From assembly GCA_963693365.1 (NCBI GenBank), contig CAVNZM010000007.1, positions 2,418,001 to 2,482,000 of the forward strand: DNA of 64,000 bases. Reading direction: 5' to 3'. Source of the DNA: Amoebidium appalachense. Its lineage: Eukaryota; Ichthyosporea. The position numbers and the translations under genes are program-made. Positions 1-13,836 of this stretch are shown here, piece by piece (position 1 is the stretch's first letter; every line of letters starts with the position of its first letter). The notes below the pieces were generated by a model, which ran no database searches, was not told where the DNA came from, and worked only from the letters and a program-made list of their open reading frames with translations.

Positions 1-178
1 CAATTGATGACTTGGGCCCTCCCTGAGGATGGGCTCTGCTTATGACGCATACTGTGCGCATGGCTGATGCTGCATACTTGAATGTTTGCCTTTGCATGTG
101 TCCTGCACCATGCTTCTCATCGTGTATGCGTACTTCGTACTGTGTTCCGCATTCAAAACCCCCCCCTCTCCCCCCCTC
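1..178 (+). repeat. SINE-like poly-C-tailed repeat, copy A (older subfamily)
   Basis: The segment contains TGAGGATGGGCTCTGCTTAT, a stretch ending GTACTTCGTACTG, and GCATTCAAAA followed by a C-rich tail. The same blocks recur in the same order at 9.6, 11.8, 53.1 and 58.7 kb. This copy is truncated by the window edge. It resembles the 11.8 kb copy most, sharing the TTTGCCTTTGCATGTGTCCTG block, so it belongs to an older subfamily. Confidence 0.75.
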
Positions 179-562
179 AGGAGGGCCTCTGCCCATTCGT
201 CCCTCCTTTTCAAGTCCTCCATTACCTCTTACCTCCCCTAATTCTCATTATTCTCTAATAGTATACCTATATCTTCCATCCTACCTTTTTGGAAGCTCCC
301 TGCTTCTCTTCCACCTATTTGAAAGCATCTGCATCTACCCCCCCCCCCCCCCCCCCCGTTCATAGCCCCTCCTTCATCAGTACTCCCTTACACCTGCCCG
401 GCCCCCTTCAGAGTGCCTAACCCCCTCCCCCCCCCACACACACACCCCTCCCCTTTCACACACCTGCACACACGAACGCACCCATGCATGCACGCATGCA
501 CCCTCCCTCGCAGCCACGAGCGCACACACTCTTATTCACTTATAGAATTGTTAATAATCTAA

Positions 563-603
<41 letters not shown>

Positions 604-705
604 CCCCAACCCACCCACACACGCACACACACACACACGCCAAGGTTTCCCTTGTTCTGCTCCTCGGCCTTTCCGCCTTCCCCATAATCTGTCTTTCTCT
701 CTCTT

Positions 706-739
<34 letters not shown>

Positions 740-832
740 CCCACCCCACTGTCACCCACCCCACCACCACTGCCCTACGTCACCCTCCCACTTCTTGTCT
801 TTGCTTATTCTTCCTTGTGATGTGCAACACAG
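179..832. other. C-run rich flank, probably intronic
   Basis: The stretch holds C-rich DNA with runs at about 341-357, 566-601 and 709-736, plus short CA arrays. It ends in a pyrimidine-rich acceptor (TTCCTTGTGATGTGCAACAG-like, AG at 831-832) in front of the OTU exon. I see no coding signal. It is probably an intron of the downstream gene, whose 5' exons lie outside the window. Confidence 0.5.
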
Positions 833-3239
833 GGACATATCCGGGCCACCTGAGGTCCAGCAACAACGCCTTCTTCAAATTCTGGGTGCCTGGAGAATGG
901 AGCTTATGGAAACACCCGCTGACGGCAACTGTTTGTTTCATTCGGTGTGGCATTATATCAATCAGTATCTACAAAGCGGTCATGTAGCTACCCGTGAACA
1001 CCTCAACACATTGGGGTTTACAGCTAATATGGAGCCTATAGAGGCGATTGGACGGCTACGCGAACTAATGGTAAACGAATGGCGGCGAAATCTAGCAGAA
1101 TACCAAGGATTCCTTTCAAGGGTGACCCTCGCATACGTAGCTGATGATTTCCGCTGTCCTCGGCGCGCCCATTTTGCTTCTGCAGCCGGTGACGCGATGG
1201 TGCTGGGCTTAGCCAACGCACTCCGCATACCAATAACCATTTTTAGCACGATTGCCAATCACGGTGTAGTTGCGGTCACTCCACCCACCGTCATCGAACC
1301 CAACATTGCCATACCCGTATCACTTAACGGTGCAGCAGATCATTACTCAGTGGTAATACCTCGCTTGTCGCATGCGAACAAAATCTCGGACAACAACCAA
1401 ACACAGACATCACACTCAGTTGACACGGAAAACTCGACGGAGTTGGCGTCTAACGCTAACACAACTGACACGTTCGGTGGGTTGCCCGCCAAGGGCTGCA
1501 GCTGTAATAGAAACAGTAAGGATAGAACACGTTTTTTTTGTGGTTTTAAGAACGGCGGGGGAAAAGTGCAGGCATACGATGGGCATGAGCGTTGCATATG
1601 CGCAAAGAACAAGCGGGCATGCACCCAGGCATGCAGGTGTGAGAATTGTGGCAACAGGTGAGCCGTATGATATGCATTTGCTACTTTTCTTCTTTTGCAT
1701 CCTCTATTTGCCCACACTTGGTACTTTATAATCGAAACCTTAACTTGGCCAAATCCAGGTATTTCTGCTTGTCCCTCTCTTTATTCCCCCCCCCCCCCCC
1801 CCCCTTTCCCCCTCTCCCCCTCCCCCCCCCCCCCCCCCCCCCCCCCCCGGGAGGGGAAAGAAAAGCCCCCTCTCCCAATCCCCTCCCCCTCCTGTATCCG
1901 TCGTTTCATGATGTCTAACCCCTCCTCCTCCCCCCCACCTTCCCCACTGCTCACCACCTGCACACCCGCACACCATACACAAACTTAAACACACACACGC
2001 ATGCACGTGTGCACGCACACACACAGCCCCCCCTCCCCCCCCCCCCCCCCCCCCCAAACACACACACACACACACACACAATGCATCCGCGCATCATGGT
2101 CCATGCATACACGTGTGTGGATAGATGCACAGGTGCACGAATCCACGCACGCACGCACCCACAGAGCACGTGTGCGCACGCACACACAAACACACATGTG
2201 TACACGTGCACGCGCATTCACACGCACACACAAACGCACATACACATGCAGTCATGGACAGCGGCCAGAGCCAAACCGTCCAGGTCGCCCGTCTACCATG
2301 CAGCTGCATTTATCCGGCGAAGGGGGGAACCTTTCCCTGAGAAGTGGTGATGGGTCCAACACCACCCATACGGCCAACACAACAGCCACCAGGGGCAAGG
2401 CCACTGCCACGGTTCCAACGCAAAGGCGGCGCGCACGATTCACGCAAACACGAACCACAGATCAGAATGGTTTGGAGTATTATGTGTCTGTGGGCGAGGA
2501 GGTACGTTCGGGTAGATGGTCGGATGCGGAGACCGCGTTGATTGAAAGTATTGTTATTTCGCTTGCGGAACAAAAGTTGCCGGCAACAGAGGAGGACATA
2601 TTTGCACATTACCATGCAGCATTGGAGGGCAACGAGGAGGGTGTGGGGCTGGATGCCATCCTTTCCAAAACATTGAAACAAATCAAGTCAAAAATAGAAC
2701 ACATTGAGAAGGAAAGACGTTTGCGTAGTCAGGTGGCCGCCGAGGTGAGGGAGGAAATCGCGAGGGCTAAGGAAGCCGCTGCTAGGACAGTTACGGAGAA
2801 AGCAAGCGAGAGAGCACGAAACACGAAACGTGGGCTGAAGTCACAGAGTAATTCACAGACTGCCCCGTCAAAGAAGGCCAAGCCCAGCGGCCTTTCACGT
2901 GCAAGCACCAACACAGGTGTTGCCCCTCAGGAGCATGATCCCACCAGTTCGTCAACCGATTCGGCGGATGAATTCCAAAGCACCCAACAGTCTGGGGTGA
3001 TTCCCCCTAGCCAGCACCCGCACCATCCGCAAGCGTTCCACCCCAGTTATTATCACACATACCCGAGCACGATAGCCAGTGCACAATGTAGCGTCTGTCA
3101 ACTGACTTTAGCAATCCCTCCCCATCTGTGTCATACTTACATGCAATGCTGTAGGTGCAAGGCCATGTTGTATGCTCTGGTCACCGCTTTTGGCATCCGC
3201 CTGCTCAGTTTTAGTGTCACGGATAATAGGTGGAAGTGA
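833..3239 (+). CDS. OTU peptidase - CXC (tesmin-like) - Myb-like protein, 5' partial
   Basis: Two exons are visible: 833-1657 and 2252-3239. Exon 1 carries an OTU cysteine-peptidase fold, with the catalytic block DGNCLF near its start and HYSVVIP at the C-terminal histidine, as in deubiquitinases. A cysteine-rich CXC/CRC region follows (CSC, CICAKNKRACTQACRCENCGN). Splicing at AACAG|GTGAGC to CATGCAG|TCATGG (phase 2) continues the CXC motif as NCGN-S-HGQRPEP, which supports the intron at 1658-2251. Exon 2 adds a Myb/SANT-like segment (GRWSDAETALIESI), an Arg/Lys/Glu-rich coiled coil, a Ser/Thr/Pro linker and a final CSVC...CxxC cysteine cluster, then TGA. The ATG lies upstream of the window. 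OTU plus CXC together is typical of transposon-associated or domesticated proteins, so the role could be element-encoded or a nuclear DNA-binding deubiquitinase. Function is not established. Confidence 0.8.
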
Positions 3240-3774
3240 GCCAATCCCTCCACGTAGTTTTTTATTTTTCTAATTGTTATTGTGGCTGCCAGCTGCTTTG
3301 GGGTCAGGTGGCAAACGTAGGGCATGTCTAGTAGGTTCGATTAGTATGGGATTTGGCATCATGATGCCAAGACTTAGTCAATACAGTAACTTAAGAATCA
3401 GTTTGTTAGGTGTTAGTTGTAACATTTAACTTCCAGTAATGTTCAGCATGTCAGAGTGGTAGTTTATGATTGTAATGTTACTTACAGTTTAACTGTAATG
3501 TCACGGTGTATGTAGAGTATGCTGTCACATTCAATGCACACACACGGCACACACACATGAACATGCACACACGCAACCACATACACGTCAAGCACACACT
3601 ACGTATACATCCATGCATGCGACATTCGCCTTTTTAATACCTATGATATCATTACGTAGTCAAAATACCATAATAATAATGTGTAGAAGTGATTGCAGGT
3701 CACTTTCACATGCTGCAGCTGTTTTATTAATAATGACACCGTAAATTAATGGCAAGCACACTGCAGACTCGGAT

Positions 3775-3775
<1 letters not shown>
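3240..3775. other. 3' flank of the OTU-CXC gene
   Basis: AT-rich, non-coding. It contains the perfect 18-bp palindrome TTGGCATCATGATGCCAA at 3353-3370 and a few CA-rich patches near 3535-3600. No gene is seen. Confidence 0.6.
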
Positions 3776-3843
<68 letters not shown>

Positions 3844-3932
3844 AAAAATCCCCCCCCCCCCCCCCCCCCCCCCTTCCCACCTCGAAATTTTTGGGCGGGG
3901 GCGGGGGGCGGGGGCGGGGGCGGGGGCGGGGG

Positions 3933-3964
<32 letters not shown>

Positions 3965-3965
3965 C
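3776..3965. repeat. C58-A15-C24 / (CGGGGG)n-G homopolymer block
   Basis: A run of 58 C (3776-3833), 15 A (3834-3848) and 24 C (3850-3873) is followed 20 bp later by about six CGGGGG units and a long G run ending near 3963. The two halves are complementary. Either a large C/G hairpin, or G-quadruplex on one strand with i-motif on the other, is possible. Assembly lengths of such runs are unreliable. Confidence 0.9.
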
Positions 3966-4033
3966 GGGGAGCTTGGGAAACGAGGGTGCAACCCAAATTT
4001 GAGTGGAGAGGCATTCCGGATCATCATTGTTAA

Positions 4034-4075
4034 CCAATCAAATCCTAGAATAATGGCTCAAAAGTATTTGATTGG
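4034..4075. repeat. 10-bp inverted repeat CCAATCAAAT / ATTTGATTGG
   Basis: Perfect 10-bp arms at 4034-4043 and 4066-4075 are separated by 22 bp. Each arm contains a CCAAT pentamer. It could be a small hairpin or a remnant of element termini. Confidence 0.6.
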
Positions 4076-4342
4076 CTTCCTCAATTTGCTCCAATTTTTA
4101 TTAATCGGATCCCCAAAACTCATATGTGTGGGGCTCGTCGTATGTGTGTAACAGCGGATTTACGATTTTCCAGTTTCGGGATTTGGGCCACGCAAGATTT
4201 CGTTACAGACATAGAACTGGATGTGTGTACAGATGTGGTCCTACATATACTAAAAATCAATAATTTTACAGTAAAAAAGGTGGATTCTGGTATAACAAAG
4301 CTCCATTTTCCGTAGTTACTGGTTACATACTGTTACACACAT

Positions 4343-5189
4343 ATGGAAATGGGGTCTCAAATTCCCGGGAGCATGGTTATGTTTGGATTGTCGTCTGCTG
4401 TTTGTCGTATGGAGGAATTGTCTCTTCGTTTTTGTTTTCACTTAGTTAGGATACCTGATGGTCACCCTCTTTATGCTTTCTTTCCCCCCCCTCCCTCCAT
4501 CCCTCTTCCCCCCCGATTCACCAACGCTACTTCTGAATGTCCTCAGCCTACCCTCTTTCAACCTGATTCTTCCTCTCGCTATCTCACTCCCTCTTTCTTT
4601 TCTCTTCCTGTTTTTTCTGCCTTTTCGCGTTATTACCATACGCAGTATAAGTTTCTTTCTCGTTCTGATAGAGAAATCAAAGGTAAAACTCAGTCGGCAT
4701 GTGTTATGTTCCTTAGGCAACACCGTACTGATCATTATCGCTTTTTGGGAGCTTTGGCAGGATATATTTCTCCTGCTGTACGTATGGATACCACCCTAGT
4801 AGATAAGTCTGTATGGTGCTCTGATGTTGATATTGCCTGGGAAGTTGTGCAGTGGCTTTGTAATTTTTGTTTTCATCGCCGCTGGTGCCACTTTTGTGCT
4901 GAACCTTTTAATCGCAAGCATGTTGATAGGTGTGAATTTTTATGTCGAGTTTTACCTCTTTCCCTACGGGTGTCTGCTACACTGGCTGGCAATGTGACCA
5001 CTTTAGACTTTTTGTTGAATTCTGTTGGTCGTCACATTGAGTATTTATATGATTTCCACACAGTGTTCAGGTATCTGAGTATGCACTTGTTACTGGATAA
5101 CTCGTGAAGTTTTTTTTATTGTCTTCTCAGTATGCCGTGCATACTTGCATATCTTTCCGTCGAATAAATCCAGTCAAAAGAAAAAAATA
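4343..5189 (+). mobile_element. LINE family A, 5'-truncated 3' end
   Basis: An open frame at 4343-5107 ends in a CCHC-type knuckle ([16 protein letters not shown]) followed by TTLDFLLN and a short tail. The same block ([16 protein letters not shown] ... SIDYLLN) occurs in the minus-strand insertion at 34.5-35.2 kb, and a diverged form ends the full LINE at 20-23.2 kb. This is the C-terminal zinc-knuckle region that follows reverse transcriptase in LINE ORFs. AATAAA at about 5164 and an A-rich end near 5175-5189 mark the 3' end. No RT domain remains. The 5' junction is unclear (stop in frame at 4313), and the first residues of the open frame may be flanking DNA. I found no target-site duplication. 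Confidence 0.75.
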
Positions 5190-5528
5190 CAAACATACGA
5201 CGCGCCCCACAACAGGAAGGTTTGGGAGATCCATTTATCAGAAGATGAGCCAATCAGAAGCAAGCCTCGTTCCGGGGCGAGAGCGCCGAGCATTCTTACA
5301 CTCTGGTCGACGAGGCGGGCTAATTGAATTAGAAGCAAACATATATTGATAAGTATAATCTATAAAGAGGAAAAAAGTTGAGTTCCAAACGGTAAATATA
5401 GTATAACCACAAATAAAGAAAATCCTGCAGCAGAATTATGCAGCCGGAAAACTCTGGGAAACAATTACTTCATACTGGCAACTACAGCGGTGCGCACACC
5501 GGGCATGGCTAAGGAATTTCAAGGTAGC

Positions 5529-5581
5529 CACACACACACACACACACAACCAGCTGATACCGAGTGTCCCGAGGGGAGCCC

Positions 5582-5631
<50 letters not shown>

Positions 5632-5827
5632 GGGGAACCCCAACTAATTGATTTCTCCTTGTAGTCTTTATGGTGTCTCGTAGAGAAAGTAAACCCTGAT
5701 ATATAGTCACCACCCGACATCTATGTACGTGATCATGATATACCGCTGAGGGGATATTCCGAGCAAAACCCCCCCCCCCATACCTGAGACTGGTTCTCTT
5801 TGCCTCGAGTAAACAGCGTAAACCCCC
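5529..5827 (+). mobile_element. Short copy of LINE family B 3' tail, flanked by AGGTAGC
   Basis: The sequence is nearly identical to the LINE-B tail at about 23285-23566: (CA)n, ACCAGCTGATACCGAGTGTC, an A run (45 here, 33 there), CGGGGAACCCCAACTAATTG, a C run, and the end GTAAACCCC. Identity stops at that point in both copies. The heptamer AGGTAGC lies on both sides (5522-5528 and 5828-5834), as expected of a target-site duplication. It is either a severely 5'-truncated LINE or a SINE using the LINE tail. Confidence 0.85.
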
Positions 5828-6049
5828 AGGTAGCTTTCAGGTATGCTGGGTCCCGTTGCTGGGGTGGTGACGATTGGCTGATGTTTCCCCCTGGCGGAGC
5901 AAAGCACAATTCCGCCTACAACAACACCGCATTTTGTCTTTCCCACGCACCAGTTCATTTTTATTCCTTCCTACCAAACAGTATTGCTGTATTTGCATTA
6001 TGTACAAGGGCCAAACCACTGTGAAGAAACTTATAACCCAAAAGAGAAA

Positions 6050-6760
6050 ATGCTGCTAAAGGCGATACATACGGGCGACGTCCTGGCCTTCCTAGACCGC
6101 TGCCCTTCCCCTGTTTATGACAAGAGCAATTGCAGTTCCCCTGCAACACTCACACACCCAGAATCAAACAACCGCGCACAACTGCAGTTAGAAGACACAA
6201 AGTCCCACGTTCGGCGTGAAATCACTGTTTTCAAACCATCAAATACCCCTTTCGGTTTGACCCTCACACGCTTGGAAGGTATGTCGGTAGTGACATCGGT
6301 TCTTCGTGGTTCCCCGGCATGGCGTGCAGGTGTGTGCGAGGGAGACTGCATCGAGTGGGTGCAAGAAATGGATTTGGGAAGAGGATGCAACGTGTACATG
6401 GAAACAGTGTACGAGGTACTCTTCGCAACTGACTATGCGGAAATAGGCGTGCGGGAGGCGGCCGCTCTGCACACAGTCACCATCACGAAAAAGCACACAC
6501 GTGGGTGCACGCCTTCACCATTACGAGAGAGTGGGTTTAGAATTAAAGGAGGTGTGGTGGAGAGTTCTAGGTTGTCGGCAACAGATACAAACATTTCTCT
6601 AAACGGCATGCATGTGTATCGTGTGGATGATAAGGTGGTTGCAGGCATGACGGATGTTCGAATTGAGGGAATGGCCGAGCAGGCAATGTTCAGAAATGGG
6701 GAGGTCACCGTGTATTTTTGCGCTGATAAATTGCTAGAAGCCACCGTGGCATTAAGGTAA
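6050..6760 (+). CDS. PDZ-like domain protein, 236 aa
   Basis: I chose ATG 6050, the first ATG in a frame that is also open upstream, so an upstream exon is possible. The middle of the protein matches a PDZ fold: ITVFKPSNTPFGLTL resembles the carboxylate-binding GLGF loop, followed by VVTSVLRGSPAWRAGVCEGDCIEWV, the usual 'G-S-P-A...AG...GD.I' pattern. The C-terminal third (VTITKKH ... ISLNGMHVYRVDDKVVAGMTD ... EVTVYF) looks like a second, degenerate PDZ. No signal peptide or membrane segment is evident. It would be a cytosolic scaffold or adaptor; the partner is unknown. GATTGGCTG near 5873 is an inverted CCAAT box about 175 bp upstream. Confidence 0.7.
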   Translation: MLLKAIHTGDVLAFLDRCPSPVYDKSNCSSPATLTHPESNNRAQLQLEDTKSHVRREITVFKPSNTPFGLTLTRLEGMSVVTSVLRGSPAWRAGVCEGDCIEWVQEMDLGRGCNVYMETVYEVLFATDYAEIGVREAAALHTVTITKKHTRGCTPSPLRESGFRIKGGVVESSRLSATDTNISLNGMHVYRVDDKVVAGMTDVRIEGMAEQAMFRNGEVTVYFCADKLLEATVALR

Positions 6761-9413
<2,653 letters not shown>

Positions 9414-11338
9414 ATGGAAGGGAGGGCACAAGCAGCCCCTCTGAACGTGTTGGGACGCGCGCTTGCCTGCTGCTGTGTGGCCCCACGCACTGGCTTTTAT
9501 CGTGATGGATTCTGTCGCACCGGTCCCTACGACTTCGGCTCTCACACAGTTTGTGCCCAGGTGCGTGCTGAACCCGCCCACGGGTGACCTACTCATGTTC
9601 AAGTGAAACAGTATCTGAGTTGGGTTTCGTTAACGAGGGGAATAGGTCGAAACTCGGGTACTGTGGATGACGTGGGCCCCCCCTGAGGATGGGCTCTGCT
9701 TATTATGCATACTCTTTATGTATGGCTTGCATTCTGCATCGTGTTATCCGTTTGTTCTTGTGTACTTCGTACTTTTTGACGCATTCAAAACCCCCCCCCC
9801 CTCCCCGCCCCTCCTCCTCCTCCTCCCCCCCCCCCTCCCCCCCCTCCTCCTCCTCCCCTTTCCCCCCCCGCCTCCCCCGCCCCCCCCTACACACACACAC
9901 AAACGCCCGCACCCCCTCCTCCCCATCCCCCTCGCCCCCACCAAACCCACATCCAGCATCCCTCTTGCCCCGCCCCTTTGCTTCCCCCTCCCCGCACACG
10001 TTGTTGTTGTTTCTCCTACCGTTATTCCACCTTCTCTTCTTTTTCTACCCAGCCCAGCCACGATCCCCGTGCTGGTACTTCTTTTCCCTTCATTCCAATA
10101 TTTCTGGATCTGCTTCAGTGCTCTTTTTAAGGGTCTGTTTTGCTATCAACTACTTGCGCTCTCTTGCACAGTGCTTCTCTTTGTGCATCTGCCCCCCCCC
10201 CCCCCCCCCCCCCCCCTCTTCCCCAGCACCCTCTCCCTACCCCGTCTCACCGACCCTCTTTTCCTTCATCCCTGCTACTCCTCTACACACATCCTCCCCC
10301 CCCCCCCCGCCCCCCTCTCTGTCCAGCCCCTCCCTCCCTTCCTCTCTCTATTTGGTCACCCACCCATTCTATCGATCTTTCCTAATGAAGCAAGTACCTC
10401 ATAAGCCCCCATCCCCCGTGGCCCCCTTTTCCCCCTCTCACTTCAAACCCTCCCCCCCCCTCCTCCTCCCTCCTCCCCCCTCCCTCCCCCACACACCCAC
10501 CTTTCCCCTTTCTCTCTCTCTCTCTCCCAGTCCGAAGGTGCTAGCTTGCTTGCCTTCTCGTTTTCTTTGTCTTCCGACTTTGGGAGAGGGGGGGGGAGGT
10601 GGGGGGGGGGGAAGGGGAGGGGGGCAAGCATGTCGACATTCCTGTCGGTTTGCAGGTGTTGTCCAGAGTTCACATCTTTTTACTACACCTTCTCTCACCA
10701 CAGACATGTTTTGGTGGTTAATTTGTAGCAAGATCCATCATGGTCATTATCCCCCCTCATCCCCTCCCCCCGTCATCCGGCACCTCACCCCCTTCCTTCC
10801 TTCCTTCTGCAAAGAAGAAATATTACATTTTTGAGGATGCACGCATGGACGCTCTGCATTTTTGAAGGCATGGAAGACGTTCGTTTACAGACCTACCGTG
10901 ATACTCCATGTTCTAGATGCATGAATATGCAAGAAATGTATGAATTCCTACAGATTGTACCAACACACAACATATGCTATTATGAATAATATCATACATG
11001 CATCTATGAAGGTATTGTTATACGATTGAGTGGAATGATTACACTTCCTACACTTGCATGTTTACGTGCAAGGTACAACATACATCATAGTTGCAGAAGA
11101 AAGAAAACGCCTACACATGTTAGGCCATAGAAGATAGGTGCACTTAGTATTCCCATTGCATATAGCTGTACGATTGTTCTCCGTGAAGATACCTAAGTGT
11201 TGTGTTATAAAAAATACCTCAACGGCGTCTGCTATGCCCATGCTTCTCTCCTTCTTTGGCTCTCGCCCGTCCCTTCTCTTTCCCTCTCTCCCGCTTCCAT
11301 ATTCCCTCCTCCCTGTTTCTCTCTTTTTGTCTCTTTGT

Positions 11339-11375
<37 letters not shown>

Positions 11376-11530
11376 TTTTTCCCGTTAGCCCTCTCCCCCT
11401 TCCTCCCTCCCTTTTCCCCTCATCCTCTCTCCCCCCCCCCCCAAAAAACCACCCCCGTCCCATCCTTTCTTTCGTCCTCCACCTCCCCCTCCCTCCCTCC
11501 CCCCCCCCTACATACACACACACACACACG

Positions 11531-11604
<74 letters not shown>

Positions 11605-11905
11605 ACACACATACACACACGGGCACCCCGTCCCACCCCTCCCTTCTTGCCTGTCTCCCCTCCCCCCGTCCCCCACCCCCTCTCTATGTGTGTGTGTTTG
11701 TCTCTCTTTATCCCTGTTTCTCTCTGTCACACCCCCGCTCACCACTTCAACCCTCCCCAAGCCCCCTCCTTGAGGGGGCCTTCTGAGGATGAGCCCTGCT
11801 TTCAATGCGTGCTACGTGTTGCTGATGTTGCTTGCCTGAAGTGGTTTGCCTTTGCATGTGTCCTGCACTGTCATTTTCACTTGGTATCGTCTTCCGCATT
11901 CTGAG

Positions 11906-11936
<31 letters not shown>

Positions 11937-12316
11937 ACCCACATACAAACACAACACACTTTCCACACACACATTCACCAACTCAACCATATGCAGAAAA
12001 ATAGGACTATTCCGCTCACCCCCACAGTCACACACAGGTGACGGCAGCATTTCTAGACTACACACGCCGCCGCGGGAACGATCTTTCCACACCCCGCCCA
12101 GAGTTCGATTTTCCGGGTCTAAAACCCGGAGACAGATGGTGTCTGTGTGTGTCCCGGTGGAAGGAGGCAAAAGATTTGGGTGTTGCTCCCCCCGTTTTAT
12201 TGGATGCATGTCATGCAAAGGCTTTGGACGTGGTGACGGCAGAGGAATTGCGCGAGCATTCCATTCCATCCGGCGGGGGTTCCCCATTGGCTAGCCCGGA
12301 GGTGGTGGGGCGATAG
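9414..12316 (+). CDS. DUF2237 family protein, 141 aa, two exons
   Basis: Exons are 9414-9560 and 12038-12316, phase 0, with donor CCCAG|GTGCGT and acceptor CACACAG|GTGACG. The spliced protein matches DUF2237 throughout: TGFYRDGFCRTGPYDFGSHTVCAQ from exon 1 and RGNDLSTPRPEFDFPGLKPG, DRWCLCVSRW, APPVLLDACHAKAL from exon 2. The length (141 aa) suits this small family, known mostly from bacteria, plants and algae with conserved Cys/His/Asp residues and no assigned reaction. The 2.5-kb intron begins only about 20 bp before a SINE-like copy and ends with another copy plus CA repeats at the acceptor. ATG 9414 is the first in frame that gives a normal family N-terminus. Function is unknown; the family assignment is strong. 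Confidence 0.9.
9580..9806 (+). repeat. SINE-like poly-C-tailed repeat, copy B (young)
   Basis: From CGGGTGACCTACTCATGTTC to GCATTCAAAA plus an 11-C run, this copy is practically identical to those at 53.0 and 58.6 kb but lacks their first 40-odd bases. It sits in the DUF2237 intron, in the sense of the gene. It contains GGTCGAAACTC, one mismatch from a Pol III box B. Confidence 0.9.
11766..11936 (+). repeat. SINE-like poly-C-tailed repeat, copy C (older)
   Basis: A diverged copy: TGAGGATGAGCCCTGCTTTC, GTTTGCCTTTGCATGTGTCC, CTTCCGCATTCTGAG, then a run of about 30 C. It lies at the 3' end of the DUF2237 intron in sense orientation. Confidence 0.7.
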
Positions 12317-12423
12317 ATGGGTGGTTGGGTTGTGTTTGTGTCTTCTGCTGTGATTTTGCTTGGATACACTTTAGATACATACGCGCGCACACACGCACGC
12401 ACGCACGCACGCACGCTCACACG

Positions 12424-12492
<69 letters not shown>

Positions 12493-12711
12493 ACACATAC
12501 ACACACACACACAGTCTTTCACCTCCGGCAGCCCGACCCAACCACCCACCCACACTTCCCTGTATGCTCTTATTGCTGCTTGGTTCTTTCTGCCCCCCTG
12601 GGATCTAGTTTCGTATGTGATGATGCGATGGTCTTATGTTATCCCCCCCAGGGGGGAGGAGGGGGCACGGGGGGGGGAAGGGGGGGAGGGGGGGGAGGGG
12701 GGAGGGGGGTG

Positions 12712-12744
<33 letters not shown>

Positions 12745-13802
12745 TTTGAGGGCCTATGACCTATAGCAGGTTTGTGTGTTTTTTTTAAAGGTTTTTTTCT
12801 TTTTTACTTTTTTTTTGTTTTTTTGGGGGGGAGGGTGGGGGGGTGGGGGGGTGGGGATGTTGATGTACATATGGCGAGGGAACATAGTGGGAACACAGCA
12901 AGTCAGTGACCCCTCATTAGAAGAAACCTCGTGCATGCTATCATGTTCAGATTCTGATAGTATGGGGTGGAAAGGAAGGAAATAGCCTCGATCAAAAGCG
13001 ATCATCAGTTTTCGAGCTATCCGATGGGTATAAAGTGTAGAAATTGAAAGGCTATTTGGACTTGAGTAAATGGACATCACGATTGTTGAGGCCGGATCGC
13101 TACCGTCGCTAGCTAAAATAAAAAGCGCATTTTGTCGTAGAATTTTATGTGTAGATGTAATGATTGGTTTTATAGTTTTTTATTTTTCTTATTTTGTGTG
13201 TGTGTGTTTTTTTCCCCCCCCATCTTATTTGTCTCTTTACACTATGGGTCGTTTGGGCTAAGGTGGCCGATCCTCAGTTTTAGCGAGCTGCTATTGGTCA
13301 GTTTGATCCACGGCTATTTACTTGCTTTCCACCCATTAGTTAGTAGCAGGTGTATATTCTTCCCCACTTTTCCTCTTCTTGTTGCTGGTTCATGACAGTT
13401 GTGTTGTCGTTAAGGGACTGTGTACGCTCGGAGTCTATTGGATGATGCAAAATATTATTAAAGATTTGAGACTGGTTGAAGCAACTGTGTGCATGCTAAT
13501 ATTTTTGATTAGTGTGAGTCAGAACATGCAAATGTCTGTGTGCGTGCCCCTTCCGGTGGCTGTGTGGTCCCTGTCGTGTTGATGTTTCCTTTTTCTTTCC
13601 TTTTCTTCTTTTATTTTGTAGAGTTATGTGGGCCTTCTTGTTGATCATCATCATAGGCTAATTGGGTTAATTCTCCCTCCCCCCCCCCCCCCCCCCCCAC
13701 TCCCTCTCTCTTTTTCCCGACAGCCCCTCTCTCTAGCTGTCTCTCTCTTGGATTTTGTTTCTTCATTTGGAGGGGGGGGAGGGGGAGGGGGAGGGGGGGG
13801 GG

Positions 13803-13836
<34 letters not shown>

